DNA of 64,000 nt. Source: Paenibacillus baekrokdamisoli (GTDB lineage: Bacteria; Bacillota; Bacilli; Paenibacillales; Paenibacillaceae). The notes beneath the pieces were generated by a model. That model ran no database searches, was not told where the DNA came from, and saw nothing but the letters and a program-made list of their open reading frames with translations. Location of the stretch: positions 4,233,501 through 4,297,500 of the forward strand of contig NZ_AP019308.1 of the NCBI RefSeq assembly GCF_003945345.1, in the 5' to 3' direction. This document shows, one piece after another, positions 18,053-24,940 of the stretch (the stretch's first letter is position 1; every line of letters begins with the position of its first letter). The position numbers and the translations under genes are program-made.

Positions 18053-18151
18053 TCAATAAAAAAGAGGTCTCGTCAAAAAATAGCTAATAACTACTCCAAT
18101 AACGAATAAGACAACCACTACCAAAAGCACCTTAATATCTCGACTTACCAT
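18053..18151 (-). CDS. Very small membrane peptide, 32 residues
   Basis: ATG at 18149-18151 with a perfect AGGAGG seven bases upstream and TGA at 18053-18055. It reads a short basic start (MVSRDIK), one hydrophobic helix of about 17 residues (VLLVVVVLFVIGVVISY), then FLTRPLFY. Size and layout fit a single-pass small membrane protein. No family is recognised. The ribosome binding site and helix are the only support. Confidence 0.5.
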   Translation of the reverse strand: MVSRDIKVLLVVVVLFVIGVVISYFLTRPLFY

Positions 18152-18244
18152 ATTTGCCTCCTGTAATTAGATTAATTGATCTCTCTCCCTACTAGACTCG
18201 CAGGCGGTGTTCGGAAGGGTTTATTCCGAATACCGACAAGAGTG

Positions 18245-18448
18245 CTATTCCTTTTCTACATATGGGACTTCGTTCCGTTCCGCCGATGGATCGTATACCA
18301 CTTCTGTTTTTCGTCCGTCTGGATAGACAAGAATGACCTTTCCCTCTACCCCATAGCTGTAAGGTAAACCGGCAGCCCAAGCCTCTGCACGCGCTTTCTC
18401 ACCGGCGATTCGACCCAACTCATGTAACTCTATCGTTATTTCCTTCAT
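18245..18448 (-). CDS. Small hypothetical protein
   Basis: 67 residues from the ATG at 18446-18448. It begins with an amphipathic helical part (IELHELGRIAGEKARAEAWA) and ends with a beta-rich part (GKVILVYPDGRKTEVVYD). Short proteins of this shape are common in many bacteria, and some resemble antitoxins, but no toxin gene is adjacent. A GTG three codons upstream is an alternative start. A hairpin (18203-18232) follows. Confidence 0.6.
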   Translation of the reverse strand: MKEITIELHELGRIAGEKARAEAWAAGLPYSYGVEGKVILVYPDGRKTEVVYDPSAERNEVPYVEKE

Positions 18449-18859
18449 CGCTTCCACCGGCCTTCTGCTTCAGCAATGTCATTCAGGCTAAGTCATATCC
18501 ATTTACTACTGAAATAAACATTGATACTGGTGTACTTTTAAAGTCATTTCTAACCATAATTCTAATAAATTAAAAAAATTGCAACCAAGTCCACTTTATG
18601 GGTGTTCATGTTTTTAGAAGGTAGAACATGCTCTGTTCTAGCCATATATCTCCACTAAAATTAAGAGCATGTTTCGTTGGTTTCATATGTTTCTAGAAAA
18701 CCTTCTCTAGGAGAATTGTACTTTCTATGAAAAGGAGGGTTTACAGAAGGACTAGGACAAAGTCTGCCGCATTTGCAATTACTTCTTTGTCTTTTGAAAC
18801 AGGGGACGAATAAACCGCCCTCTTACCGCTCTTTCTTAACACGAGGGAGGTAATGTGAT
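18449..18859. other. Intergenic region upstream of the lipoprotein gene
   Basis: No gene seen. It contains the palindrome AGAACA-TGCTC-TGTTCT (18624-18640), a possible regulator site, and the ribosome binding site GGGAGG of the lipoprotein gene near 18844-18849. Confidence 0.4.
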
Positions 18860-19687
18860 TTGTTTCGGAAGGTTATCCCTCTAGGAGGAATCCTATTATT
18901 GGGCTTCTCACTCCTTACCGGTTGTCAGTCATCTAATAACGTTCGAGTCGACAATCCTACAGTACAAAATGACAATACAACCCCAACATCTGCCTTAACA
19001 AAACCTAATGCTGATTTAAAACAAGCCGTTGAAGCAAAAGCAACTTTACGTGAACATGTGGCGACTGCATTTCAATATTTGGATAATGGGGATCGAATGG
19101 ACAATCCCGACGAGTTTTTGGAATACGTAATGGGCAAATTGCAGACATTTCTATCGTTAGATGAATCCATGCAGCTTAACAATGATGCTTTCAGTAAGAT
19201 ATCCAAAGGGATTCAGATTATTGAAGTTCCCAATGGTAGATTCTTTTCGTATCGGGGACAGCCAATTGTTTTTGGTGATTCTGCTCCGTCCTCTTATAGT
19301 TTATTGCAGACCTTCTCAGGAGATCATCTATTAGTCTTTAAGATATTTACCGCTGATACACGGCAGCTCTTGAATGCTCAAGTGCTAGGAAATAATCAAT
19401 TTATTGTGTCGGGAATGGATGTTGAGCGGCCAAGAAAAGCTTTTTTCGATGTTGTTAGCATAAATAAAGGAAAACTCACAATAGAACCAGGGCTAGCGCC
19501 ATATAATGATGGAACCTGGAATATTGAAAGTACATCCGATTTGATCTCTAGAATGGATAACGAGCTTATCGAGACCTATGCAACCAAGGTAGAGAAGAAT
19601 AACACGATTGTCAGCTCCAGTGATCAGAAGGAGTTAACACTTAGATGGAACGAGCAGATGAAGAAGCTGGAAGTTCTTAAAAAATAA
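18860..19687 (+). CDS. Lipoprotein of unknown function
   Basis: 275 residues, starting at TTG with GGGAGG about ten bases upstream. A signal peptide ends in the lipobox LLTGC, so Cys22 is the likely lipidated residue. A low-complexity linker rich in Asn and Thr follows. The rest, with segments such as FRSYRGQPIVFGDSA-like turns and ISRMDNELIETYATK, shows no motif I can assign. It lies 31 bases upstream of the small secreted protein gene, so both probably belong to one transcript, with a terminator at 20208. Confidence 0.75.
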   Translation: MFRKVIPLGGILLLGFSLLTGCQSSNNVRVDNPTVQNDNTTPTSALTKPNADLKQAVEAKATLREHVATAFQYLDNGDRMDNPDEFLEYVMGKLQTFLSLDESMQLNNDAFSKISKGIQIIEVPNGRFFSYRGQPIVFGDSAPSSYSLLQTFSGDHLLVFKIFTADTRQLLNAQVLGNNQFIVSGMDVERPRKAFFDVVSINKGKLTIEPGLAPYNDGTWNIESTSDLISRMDNELIETYATKVEKNNTIVSSSDQKELTLRWNEQMKKLEVLKK

Positions 19688-19718
19688 TTGTGAGCTTAAA
19701 AGAGAGGGATGTTTTTAA

Positions 19719-20204
19719 ATGAAAAAAACAAGAATTCCATCCAAGTCCATTTTTGCCTTTATCATTACATTATCATTTATTCTAGTACCGACAACATCGT
19801 TTGGAGCAGTAGCCCAGAGGCAGACCCCTCTGACTTCACCACCACCAACAGAAATTCGCATGCAGGGTTTTTTCGAGTCAAACAACAAGTATCTCGATCA
19901 AGGTGATGTTAGCATTAAAGATAATTTAGATCAAACTGTTACTATTACCGTTAGCACGGTATCAAAATCCACCGTATCTTCGATAGGCGCTACGATCTAT
20001 CTGCAAAAGTACACAGGCTCTACTTGGATAGATGTGGGGCCTGCAACAACAATAACGGGATCGAATAAATGGTACTTCACAGGAGAGGCCAAAAAAACCA
20101 CTACCAAGGGGTATTACTTCCGAGCTCGCACGGTTCACTGGGTCAGTAACAACGGCACTTATGAGCAAGGAGAGATCACTTCCGACTACATATTGGCAAA
20201 CTAA
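19719..20204 (+). CDS. Small secreted protein, DUF6147-like
   Basis: 161 residues with a signal peptide (hydrophobic IFAFIITLSFILVP, probable cut near SFGA). The mature part reads as a beta-sandwich: VTITVSTVSKSTVSSIG, IYLQKYTGSTWIDVG, GYYFRARTVHWVSNNGTYE. This pattern matches the DUF6147 group of Bacillota secreted proteins, whose role is unknown. GAGAGGG precedes the ATG. It is the second gene after the lipoprotein. Confidence 0.78.
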   Translation: MKKTRIPSKSIFAFIITLSFILVPTTSFGAVAQRQTPLTSPPPTEIRMQGFFESNNKYLDQGDVSIKDNLDQTVTITVSTVSKSTVSSIGATIYLQKYTGSTWIDVGPATTITGSNKWYFTGEAKKTTTKGYYFRARTVHWVSNNGTYEQGEITSDYILAN

Positions 20205-20207
20205 TAA

Positions 20208-20246
20208 AAACTAAGGGGGAAGGCCACTATGCCTTCCCCTTAGTTT
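20208..20246. terminator. Bidirectional terminator between convergent genes
   Basis: The arms AAACTAAGGGGGAAGGC and GCCTTCCCCTTAGTTT lie between the secreted-protein gene (plus) and the DUF4367 gene (minus), whose stop it overlaps. A- and T-rich arm ends suit both directions. Confidence 0.8.
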
Positions 20247-21019
20247 ATGTTTTTTGCTACTTTAATCATTTCTTCTTTGCTTAAACTTCCCGAGATTGAA
20301 ACATACATGTTCACAGTCATATACTCCAAACTTACCCTATTATCGTTAGCAATAAAAAGATACGCTTCGTTGCTGTTTATTTTAATCGTTTCTACGGTTC
20401 CGCTTTTTTTCGTATTGTTAGAAGTAAGTGTCTCGTTTTTGTCGAGCACTCGTATCGTGATCATCAGCCGTTGACTTGCGTTGTTGTCGTACAATAAGAC
20501 TGCTTTACCGGCTCTTTCTTGTGTCTGCCTGAAATATAAAGTAATGTCTGTTTGCTTCAATTCCTTAGGAACATAGTTAATTGAAATGGGAGCGAAAGCA
20601 ACTTGTTTTGATGCTTCCTCCCAAGTATTATATTGCCTTTCAATCATTTCACCGTTATACATATCCGACCCTTCAGAAGTACTGCCGCTATCGCCAGGGG
20701 CTGAAGTCTTTGGTTCCGTATCCGCCTTGTCCTTTGAACCGAAGATTAAACTAACCACATCAATTTGTATGCTTTTAATGGTATGAAAAAAAGGAGTAAA
20801 GGCTTTAGTAACAGTTGGAGTTCCAAATATGAATGCACCTAATAGGAATGAAGCGGCAACGTAGGGCAGTACTTTAAGACGCTGCAATCTCTTTTGTCGA
20901 CGTCTCACAACATCTTCAACACGCTTCCAAGATGCTGTTGAATCTGGAACCGTTACATAGTTATTAGAGGCTTCATCGAAGGCATCATCAAACATACGAT
21001 CAAATTCATCTTTGTTCAT
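20240..21019 (-). CDS. DUF4367 membrane protein, probable anti-sigma partner
   Basis: About 259 residues. A cytoplasmic N-terminal region (KDEFDRMFDDAFDEA, SWKRVEDVVRRRQKRLQRL) is followed by one membrane segment (VLPYVAASFLLGAFIFG). A 190-residue outside domain of DUF4367 type follows (WEEASKQVAFAPISINYVP, LKQTDITLYF). It starts inside the end of the sigma-factor gene. I favour the ATG at 21017-21019 (MNKDEFD); a GTG three codons earlier is possible. Gene order and topology fit an anti-sigma factor that holds the preceding sigma factor, but no zinc anti-sigma motif (HxxxCxxC) is present. Confidence 0.8.
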   Translation of the reverse strand: MNKDEFDRMFDDAFDEASNNYVTVPDSTASWKRVEDVVRRRQKRLQRLKVLPYVAASFLLGAFIFGTPTVTKAFTPFFHTIKSIQIDVVSLIFGSKDKADTEPKTSAPGDSGSTSEGSDMYNGEMIERQYNTWEEASKQVAFAPISINYVPKELKQTDITLYFRQTQERAGKAVLLYDNNASQRLMITIRVLDKNETLTSNNTKKSGTVETIKINSNEAYLFIANDNRVSLEYMTVNMYVSISGSLSKEEMIKVAKNIN

Positions 21020-21590
21020 GTGCTTCACCCCACTTCCTGTGAACTCTCTTCTTTATTGCTTCTCTGGCTCGGTGTAACTTATATTTGACCGTTTGTTCCG
21101 TAGTATCCAGTACATCTGCAATTTCCTTATAACTCATATCTTGCTTCCATCGCAGTTCGACAAGAGCACGGTATTCGGGTTTTAATTCATTCAGACACTC
21201 GTCAATCTCTTCAATCATGATTTTTAACTCAACTTCATTCTCAATGGTTTCTGCATCTGTTGCGTATTTGATACTGTCGTTAATAAAAACACTCTCAGCA
21301 TCAACTTCGTTGCGATTTTTCTTGCTCTTCCTCAAATAATTATAAGTCGTATTTTTGACAACGACTCTAATCCATCCCTTTAACTTGTACTCTGAATCGA
21401 TATCGGGCAGCTTTCTAATCGCTTTTAAAAATGATTCCTGAATGATATCTTCTGTAGCTGCGTGCTCCTTGACCATATAAATGATGGACCCATAGACCAT
21501 CCTGTAAAACTCCATATACACTTCTTTCTGCAATTCTGTCTTTAAAGCTCCAAAATGGCATTCAAGCAAGAGGAGCAGTTTACTTTGCAT
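21006..21590 (-). CDS. ECF-type RNA polymerase sigma factor
   Basis: About 194 residues from the ATG at 21588-21590, chosen because GAGGGGGAA lies upstream. Region 2 reads VYGSIIYMVKEHAATEDIIQ, cut by short gaps, then GWIRVVVKNTTYNYLRK. Region 4 has LVELRWKQDMSYKEIADVLD and TVKYKLHRAREAIKKR. It overlaps the DUF4367 gene by 14 bases, the usual sigma/anti-sigma arrangement. The pair probably responds to an envelope signal, and its target promoters are unknown. Confidence 0.92.
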   Translation of the reverse strand: MQSKLLLLLECHFGALKTELQKEVYMEFYRMVYGSIIYMVKEHAATEDIIQESFLKAIRKLPDIDSEYKLKGWIRVVVKNTTYNYLRKSKKNRNEVDAESVFINDSIKYATDAETIENEVELKIMIEEIDECLNELKPEYRALVELRWKQDMSYKEIADVLDTTEQTVKYKLHRAREAIKKRVHRKWGEAHEQR

Positions 21591-21783
21591 AAATCGGTGA
21601 TTCCCCCTCAAATTTATATCAAGTATAGGCAAAGAAAGTAAACGAATGCTCAAAATCCAATTATATCCTATCTATTAGTGTATTGGTTCATCATTTTCCA
21701 ATTTCAGCAGGCTATAATGACTTTTTTAAAAGAGGTGTAAGGTGAGTACCAGAACCTCACGGAATATGAAGGAGAAAGCAAAT

Positions 21784-21823
21784 AAGAGCAAGACGATAAG
21801 CATCAGCTTATTGTCTCGCTCTT
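21784..21823. repeat. Hairpin repeat family A, copy 3
   Basis: The arms AAGAGCAAGACGATAAGC and AGCTTATTGTCTCGCTCTT enclose ATC. The 45 bases before it (GAGTACCAGAACCTCACGG ... GGAGAAAGCAAAT in pieces) resemble the bases before copy 5 at 52431, so the repeated unit is longer than the hairpin. Confidence 0.7.
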
Positions 21824-21990
21824 TCCATTCACTACCGACAGCTGATGAATGAATTGTTTATACATATTCAATATTCATTCTTTGAAGCAGCCAGTATCGA
21901 ACATTAAATTTCTCAATTCAATTGTTTTATTCTGATACGTACACGAGAATGAAACTAACGGAAGACCGTTCTCAAGCCTAAGTCCAATAA

Positions 21991-22245
21991 TTATCTTCGA
22001 ACTCCTGTAAAGTATTCCTCAATAACTTCAATTTTTGGTTTGCTAGTATGAAATATATAAAATTCCCGTTCTGGGTTTTCCTTATGATGGAGCTTATAAC
22101 CTTCCCAAGCACTCATTGAATTACCATATTCTTCAACTAGTGTCATTTCTTCAATCGTTCGTAAACGATTCTTAGATACTACTTTAATTGCTTCTACCAA
22201 AACAAAACGACTGGGGTAATGGCTGCAAATTTCAGACCATTTCAT
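21991..22245 (-). CDS. Small conserved-looking protein behind the Ro60 locus
   Basis: 84 residues from the ATG at 22243-22245 (MKWSEICSHYPSRFVLVEA); an ATG six codons earlier is possible. It has the pattern of a small Bacillota family that begins MKW-E--HYP and ends with YIFHTSKP and a short acidic/basic tail. I know no function for it. It is on the same strand as the TROVE gene and downstream of it, but a family A hairpin (22354-22398) separates them, so co-transcription is doubtful. Confidence 0.7.
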   Translation of the reverse strand: MKWSEICSHYPSRFVLVEAIKVVSKNRLRTIEEMTLVEEYGNSMSAWEGYKLHHKENPEREFYIFHTSKPKIEVIEEYFTGVRR

Positions 22246-22353
22246 ATCACACAGTCCCTTCATATCATTTTTCTAGTATAACATACATTTACAATTCCAT
22301 ACCGCGACATCCCATGGCACAATATTCATTTACCCTCTTCATACTTATGATAA

Positions 22354-22398
22354 TAAGAGGGAGACGATTAGGAGTGACCCCCTATTGTCTCCCTCTTA
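22354..22398. repeat. Hairpin repeat family A, copy 4
   Basis: A diverged member: TAAGAGGGAGACGATTAGGAG paired with CCCCTATTGTCTCCCTCTTA. It lies about 95 bases past the TROVE stop on the minus strand, where it can end that transcript. Confidence 0.65.
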
Positions 22399-22493
22399 TG
22401 TTGACTACTCCTTCGAGGCATTCAAGAAAAATAAAGATATAGGTTGTATCGCTCCCGTTACTTTTATCCAGCGTTTCCTACTAACCCTTAATC

Positions 22494-23993
22494 CTAATCA
22501 GTTAAATCCAGTGCAGCTACTCGCTCCTTCAATGTAGAATATCCTTGTACGGATTGAGCGATGTACGAAAGTACAGTTTCACTCCAACCGTAAATATAGA
22601 AGGTTTGAGGATCCTGATCTGGAACCATCGCAGTCCGATAAGGCGCTATATCTACGATAAAAGCCTTCACATCACGGTTGATCTTCGAGCGGTACAGTTT
22701 CAATTGACTGTAGAACGGGCTCCCGCTGTTTTGCTGCTCATCGGTAATGATGATGATTTGGTCCACTTTTTTTCGCTCCTGGATCAGCTTCTGTATCGGT
22801 GCCCCCGTATCTGTTCCACCACGGGCATGTATTTGCGCCGCCTGAGTTAAGATACTATCTTTACGAGAGGGGTTCGCATCGTATACATCCGTATCGAACA
22901 GCCAGAACAGGGAGTTCCCCTGCGTCTTCTTATACAACGCCAATGCGAAGACCGAACCGATTTCTAGGTAATCTCCGTCCATCGAGCCTGAAATATCAAG
23001 GAAAATAGCCGTACGTTCTCCGAGCTCGGGCAGGTTGTCAAAAGTTAGCTCAGCCGCTTCTCGCAAAGCGTCCCGTAACTCCGGATGTTCGACTTGCCGG
23101 AAAGCGGTCGCTAATCGGAACGGCAATATTTTGGCTTTTCTCAGCGCCTGTTTATTGGTTAGACGGTTTACGACATAATCTAGATTCTGCTTTTCCTCCA
23201 AAACACCTGCCCTCTGCAAAGCATTCATATGTCGCAGCATTGCGAATGTAGGCATTTGGTAAAGTAGCGCTTCCCAGACTGCCTTGGTTGGCTTAATTGC
23301 ACCTGTAACTGTTTCATACGGAAGCTTTCCACGTTCGATCCATGTAATCTGCTCATGCTCCGTAGAGGCAAGCTTTAAGCTCTCCAGTGCTTTCACCTGT
23401 GGCAGCAAGTCGAGATTAGCCTCTTGCCCGCGCAAATAACGGAATAGTGCCTGCTGCTTCAGGTCATCCGGTTTCGGATGTGCAGTAGCAATGGCATCCC
23501 CCAGGCTGTATCCGCGTCCACGTCCGTTGTACTTGATCGCCCAGTATTCAGATATCCCAGATAAGAAGCGGTTCACTTGCCTTTTTACAGCACGACCGCC
23601 TTCCCCCCGACCGAGTCCCTTCAGAATCGTTAAGAAATCGGACAAATCGGAAGGAAATCGCACAACCTGCAAGAAGATCTTTGCGAACAAATCTGGGCGA
23701 TAGACGGACAAAATCGCAAGGCCGAACAGCGGTTGCAACCTCATAAAGCCTTCGTTTCGAGCAAACACAATCGCCTTAGCCATGAAAGTCGGGTTTGTCT
23801 CAGCCATCTCGTGATGGAGCTGCGCCGCCTCGGTTAGCAGCACATTTTGGTCCGCATAAAAGGTATTGCTCATTGTGTTGGTGAGAAGTGTCTGCAGATA
23901 TTGCTCCTCCACAGATCGTGTGAATGCAGGGTAGTTATCTTTGTTAAATATATTGGGCCTAAGAGACCCGAATAGTTTCTTTGCTATACTCAT
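22494..23993 (-). CDS. rsr: TROVE-domain protein, bacterial Ro60 orthologue (Rsr)
   Basis: 499 residues. The first 320 or so form the HEAT-repeat-like TROVE ring (KIFLQVVRFPSDLSDFLTILKG, in pieces; GRGYSLGDAIATAHPKP; FRLATAFRQVEHPEL). The C-terminal 170 form a von Willebrand A domain with the metal site DISGS (in IFLDISGSMDGD), FDTDV and GGTDTGAP. Ro60 proteins are rings that bind misfolded RNA and are held or gated by Y RNAs; in Deinococcus, Rsr works with exonucleases in rRNA maturation and stress. AAGGAGG precedes the ATG. Three Y-RNA-like structures lie directly upstream on the same strand, as expected for an rsr locus. Confidence 0.93.
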   Translation of the reverse strand: MSIAKKLFGSLRPNIFNKDNYPAFTRSVEEQYLQTLLTNTMSNTFYADQNVLLTEAAQLHHEMAETNPTFMAKAIVFARNEGFMRLQPLFGLAILSVYRPDLFAKIFLQVVRFPSDLSDFLTILKGLGRGEGGRAVKRQVNRFLSGISEYWAIKYNGRGRGYSLGDAIATAHPKPDDLKQQALFRYLRGQEANLDLLPQVKALESLKLASTEHEQITWIERGKLPYETVTGAIKPTKAVWEALLYQMPTFAMLRHMNALQRAGVLEEKQNLDYVVNRLTNKQALRKAKILPFRLATAFRQVEHPELRDALREAAELTFDNLPELGERTAIFLDISGSMDGDYLEIGSVFALALYKKTQGNSLFWLFDTDVYDANPSRKDSILTQAAQIHARGGTDTGAPIQKLIQERKKVDQIIIITDEQQNSGSPFYSQLKLYRSKINRDVKAFIVDIAPYRTAMVPDQDPQTFYIYGWSETVLSYIAQSVQGYSTLKERVAALDLTD

Positions 23994-24048
23994 CTTTCGT
24001 AAGCCTCCTTAAAGTTCTCGAAGAAGTTGCCTTGTAAACGTTGATAAC

Positions 24049-24160
24049 ACTGGTGAGGAAAAGGCAGGATAGGCTGCTGCAGGAGTCGAACCTGCCGGAT
24101 TGCCCAGGTATATCAGTGCTCGATTAAGTTCGAAGTACCCCATCCCGGCGCCTCACCGGT
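24049..24160 (-). ncRNA. Y RNA-like RNA c (nearest to the Ro60 gene)
   Basis: About 112 nt, read on the minus strand. The ends pair (ACCGGTGAGG with CCTCACCAGT, one mismatch). After the 5' stem it has GGCGCC and then GGGTACTTCGAACTTAAT in near-identical form to the other two RNAs. Inside is a tRNA T-arm-like hairpin, GCAGG-TTCGACT-CCTGC; I see no clear D arm. It ends about 55 bases before the TROVE start codon. Shared 5' motif, closing stem and position support a Y RNA; exact ends are unknown. Confidence 0.72.
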
Positions 24161-24183
24161 TATTATTGTATAATTTGTTGGAA

Positions 24184-24286
24184 ACGAAGCGAGGAAGTGA
24201 TTGAAAAGGCCATTAGTGTCCATATGGACACCATCAATACTTAACCCTAATAAGTCGAAGGATCCCTTTCTGGCGCCTCGCTTCGT
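24184..24286 (-). ncRNA. Y RNA-like RNA b (no tRNA-like module)
   Basis: About 103 nt on the minus strand. The ends pair perfectly (ACGAAGCGAGG with CCTCGCTTCGT). The 5' part has GAGGCGCC, then GGGATCCTTCGACTTATT, as in its neighbours. In place of a tRNA-like module it carries a perfect palindromic hairpin GTGTCCATATGGACAC with extended ATTGATG/CATTAGT-like flanks. It may bind Ro60 like the others but lack the tRNA mimic. Confidence 0.68.
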
Positions 24287-24300
24287 GGTTCAATTGTGGA

Positions 24301-24440
24301 AGATCATCGAGGAAGTTGGTCGGAAGGGGACAATGCTGCTCTACCAACTGAGCTATTCCTCCGATTGGAGGAAGTTGGACTCGAACCAACGACAAGCCGA
24401 TTAGAAGTCGAAGTAACCCTTCCATGCGCCTCGATGATCT
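24301..24440 (-). ncRNA. Y RNA-like RNA a with permuted tRNA-like module
   Basis: About 140 nt on the minus strand. The ends pair perfectly over 12 bases (AGATCATCGAGG with CCTCGATGATCT). The 5' part has GAGGCGC and GGGTTACTTCGACTTCT. The inner part reads a T arm (GTTGG-TTCGAGT-CCAAC), then TTCCTCC-AATC-GGAGGAA, a closed acceptor-like stem, then a D arm (TAGCTCAGTTGGTAGAGC). This is tRNA order turned inside out: T arm before D arm, with the acceptor stem closed by a tetraloop. Such a module is what is known of tRNA mimicry in bacterial YrlA-type Y RNAs. A standard tRNA scan may miscall it. Confidence 0.78.
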
Positions 24441-24516
24441 GTTCTGGCCAACACTTTATCATGCCGGCCTTCTGAATCTATCTTCGCTCATTTTCGAGCT
24501 TACGAACATGGCGAAA

Positions 24517-24544
24517 GTATTACGACAGTAGATAAATATTCCAA
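24517..24544 (-). promoter_or_regulatory. Possible promoter of the Y RNA-Ro60 transcript
   Basis: On the minus strand TTGGAA (24539-24544) and TAATAC (24517-24522) are 16 bases apart. Transcription would begin about 70 bases before RNA a, so processing of the 5' end would be needed. No better promoter lies closer. Weak evidence. Confidence 0.35.
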
Positions 24545-24607
24545 TTTCATTATCACTGCGGCTACTTCTCAGTGAAAGAATAATAAAAGAATCGGCAAGA
24601 AAACAAA

Positions 24608-24643
24608 GAAAAACCGCGCAGCATCAAGCTTTCCCGGTTTTTC
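24608..24643. terminator. Hairpin with A/T-rich arms
   Basis: The arms GAAAAACCG and CGGTTTTTC enclose an 18-base loop. A- and T-runs within the arms could end transcription in either direction. It separates the Y RNA locus from the DnaA-box cluster. Confidence 0.5.
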
Positions 24644-24732
24644 GAACGTTAAATATTTTATTATTTATTAAATAAGAAGCACAGCCTCGTTGGCTTATGC
24701 TGAGGATATTCAGGATAGGGGTATGATTTCCT

Positions 24733-24832
24733 TGTGAATATCTATACCTGTGGATATGTTAATAACTTTATTCAAACTTATTCACAGTAAGGATTTTATA
24801 CTTGTGGGTAATGTGCATAAACCTGTGTATAG
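24733..24832. promoter_or_regulatory. Cluster of six DnaA-box-like 9-mers
   Basis: Two sites match TTATNCACA fully: TTATTCACA at 24778-24786 and TGTGCATAA at 24812-24820 (reverse strand). Four more differ at one position: TGTGAATAT (24733), TGTGGATAT (24749), TGTGGGTAA (24803) and TGTGTATAG (24824). Six in 100 bases, in an AT-rich non-coding stretch, is far denser than expected by chance. No dnaA, dnaN or other replication gene is near, so this looks like a DnaA-binding or titration cluster outside oriC. Confidence 0.6.
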
Positions 24833-24940
24833 TTTTACCTTAAACATCGGTTGGTCCTCATGCACGCCGATCAACGGCACAAAAAAGAGCCGTCCCACAG
24901 CCCATTAACGGCCGAATAAACAGCTCTTCCTTTCATTCCT

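Noticed and set aside
24301..24440. An ordinary tRNA gene on the minus strand (D arm and T arm bases are nearly canonical)
   Set aside because: The T arm comes before the D arm, the acceptor-like stem is closed by a tetraloop, and there is no anticodon arm or CCA end. It fits a Y RNA module instead.
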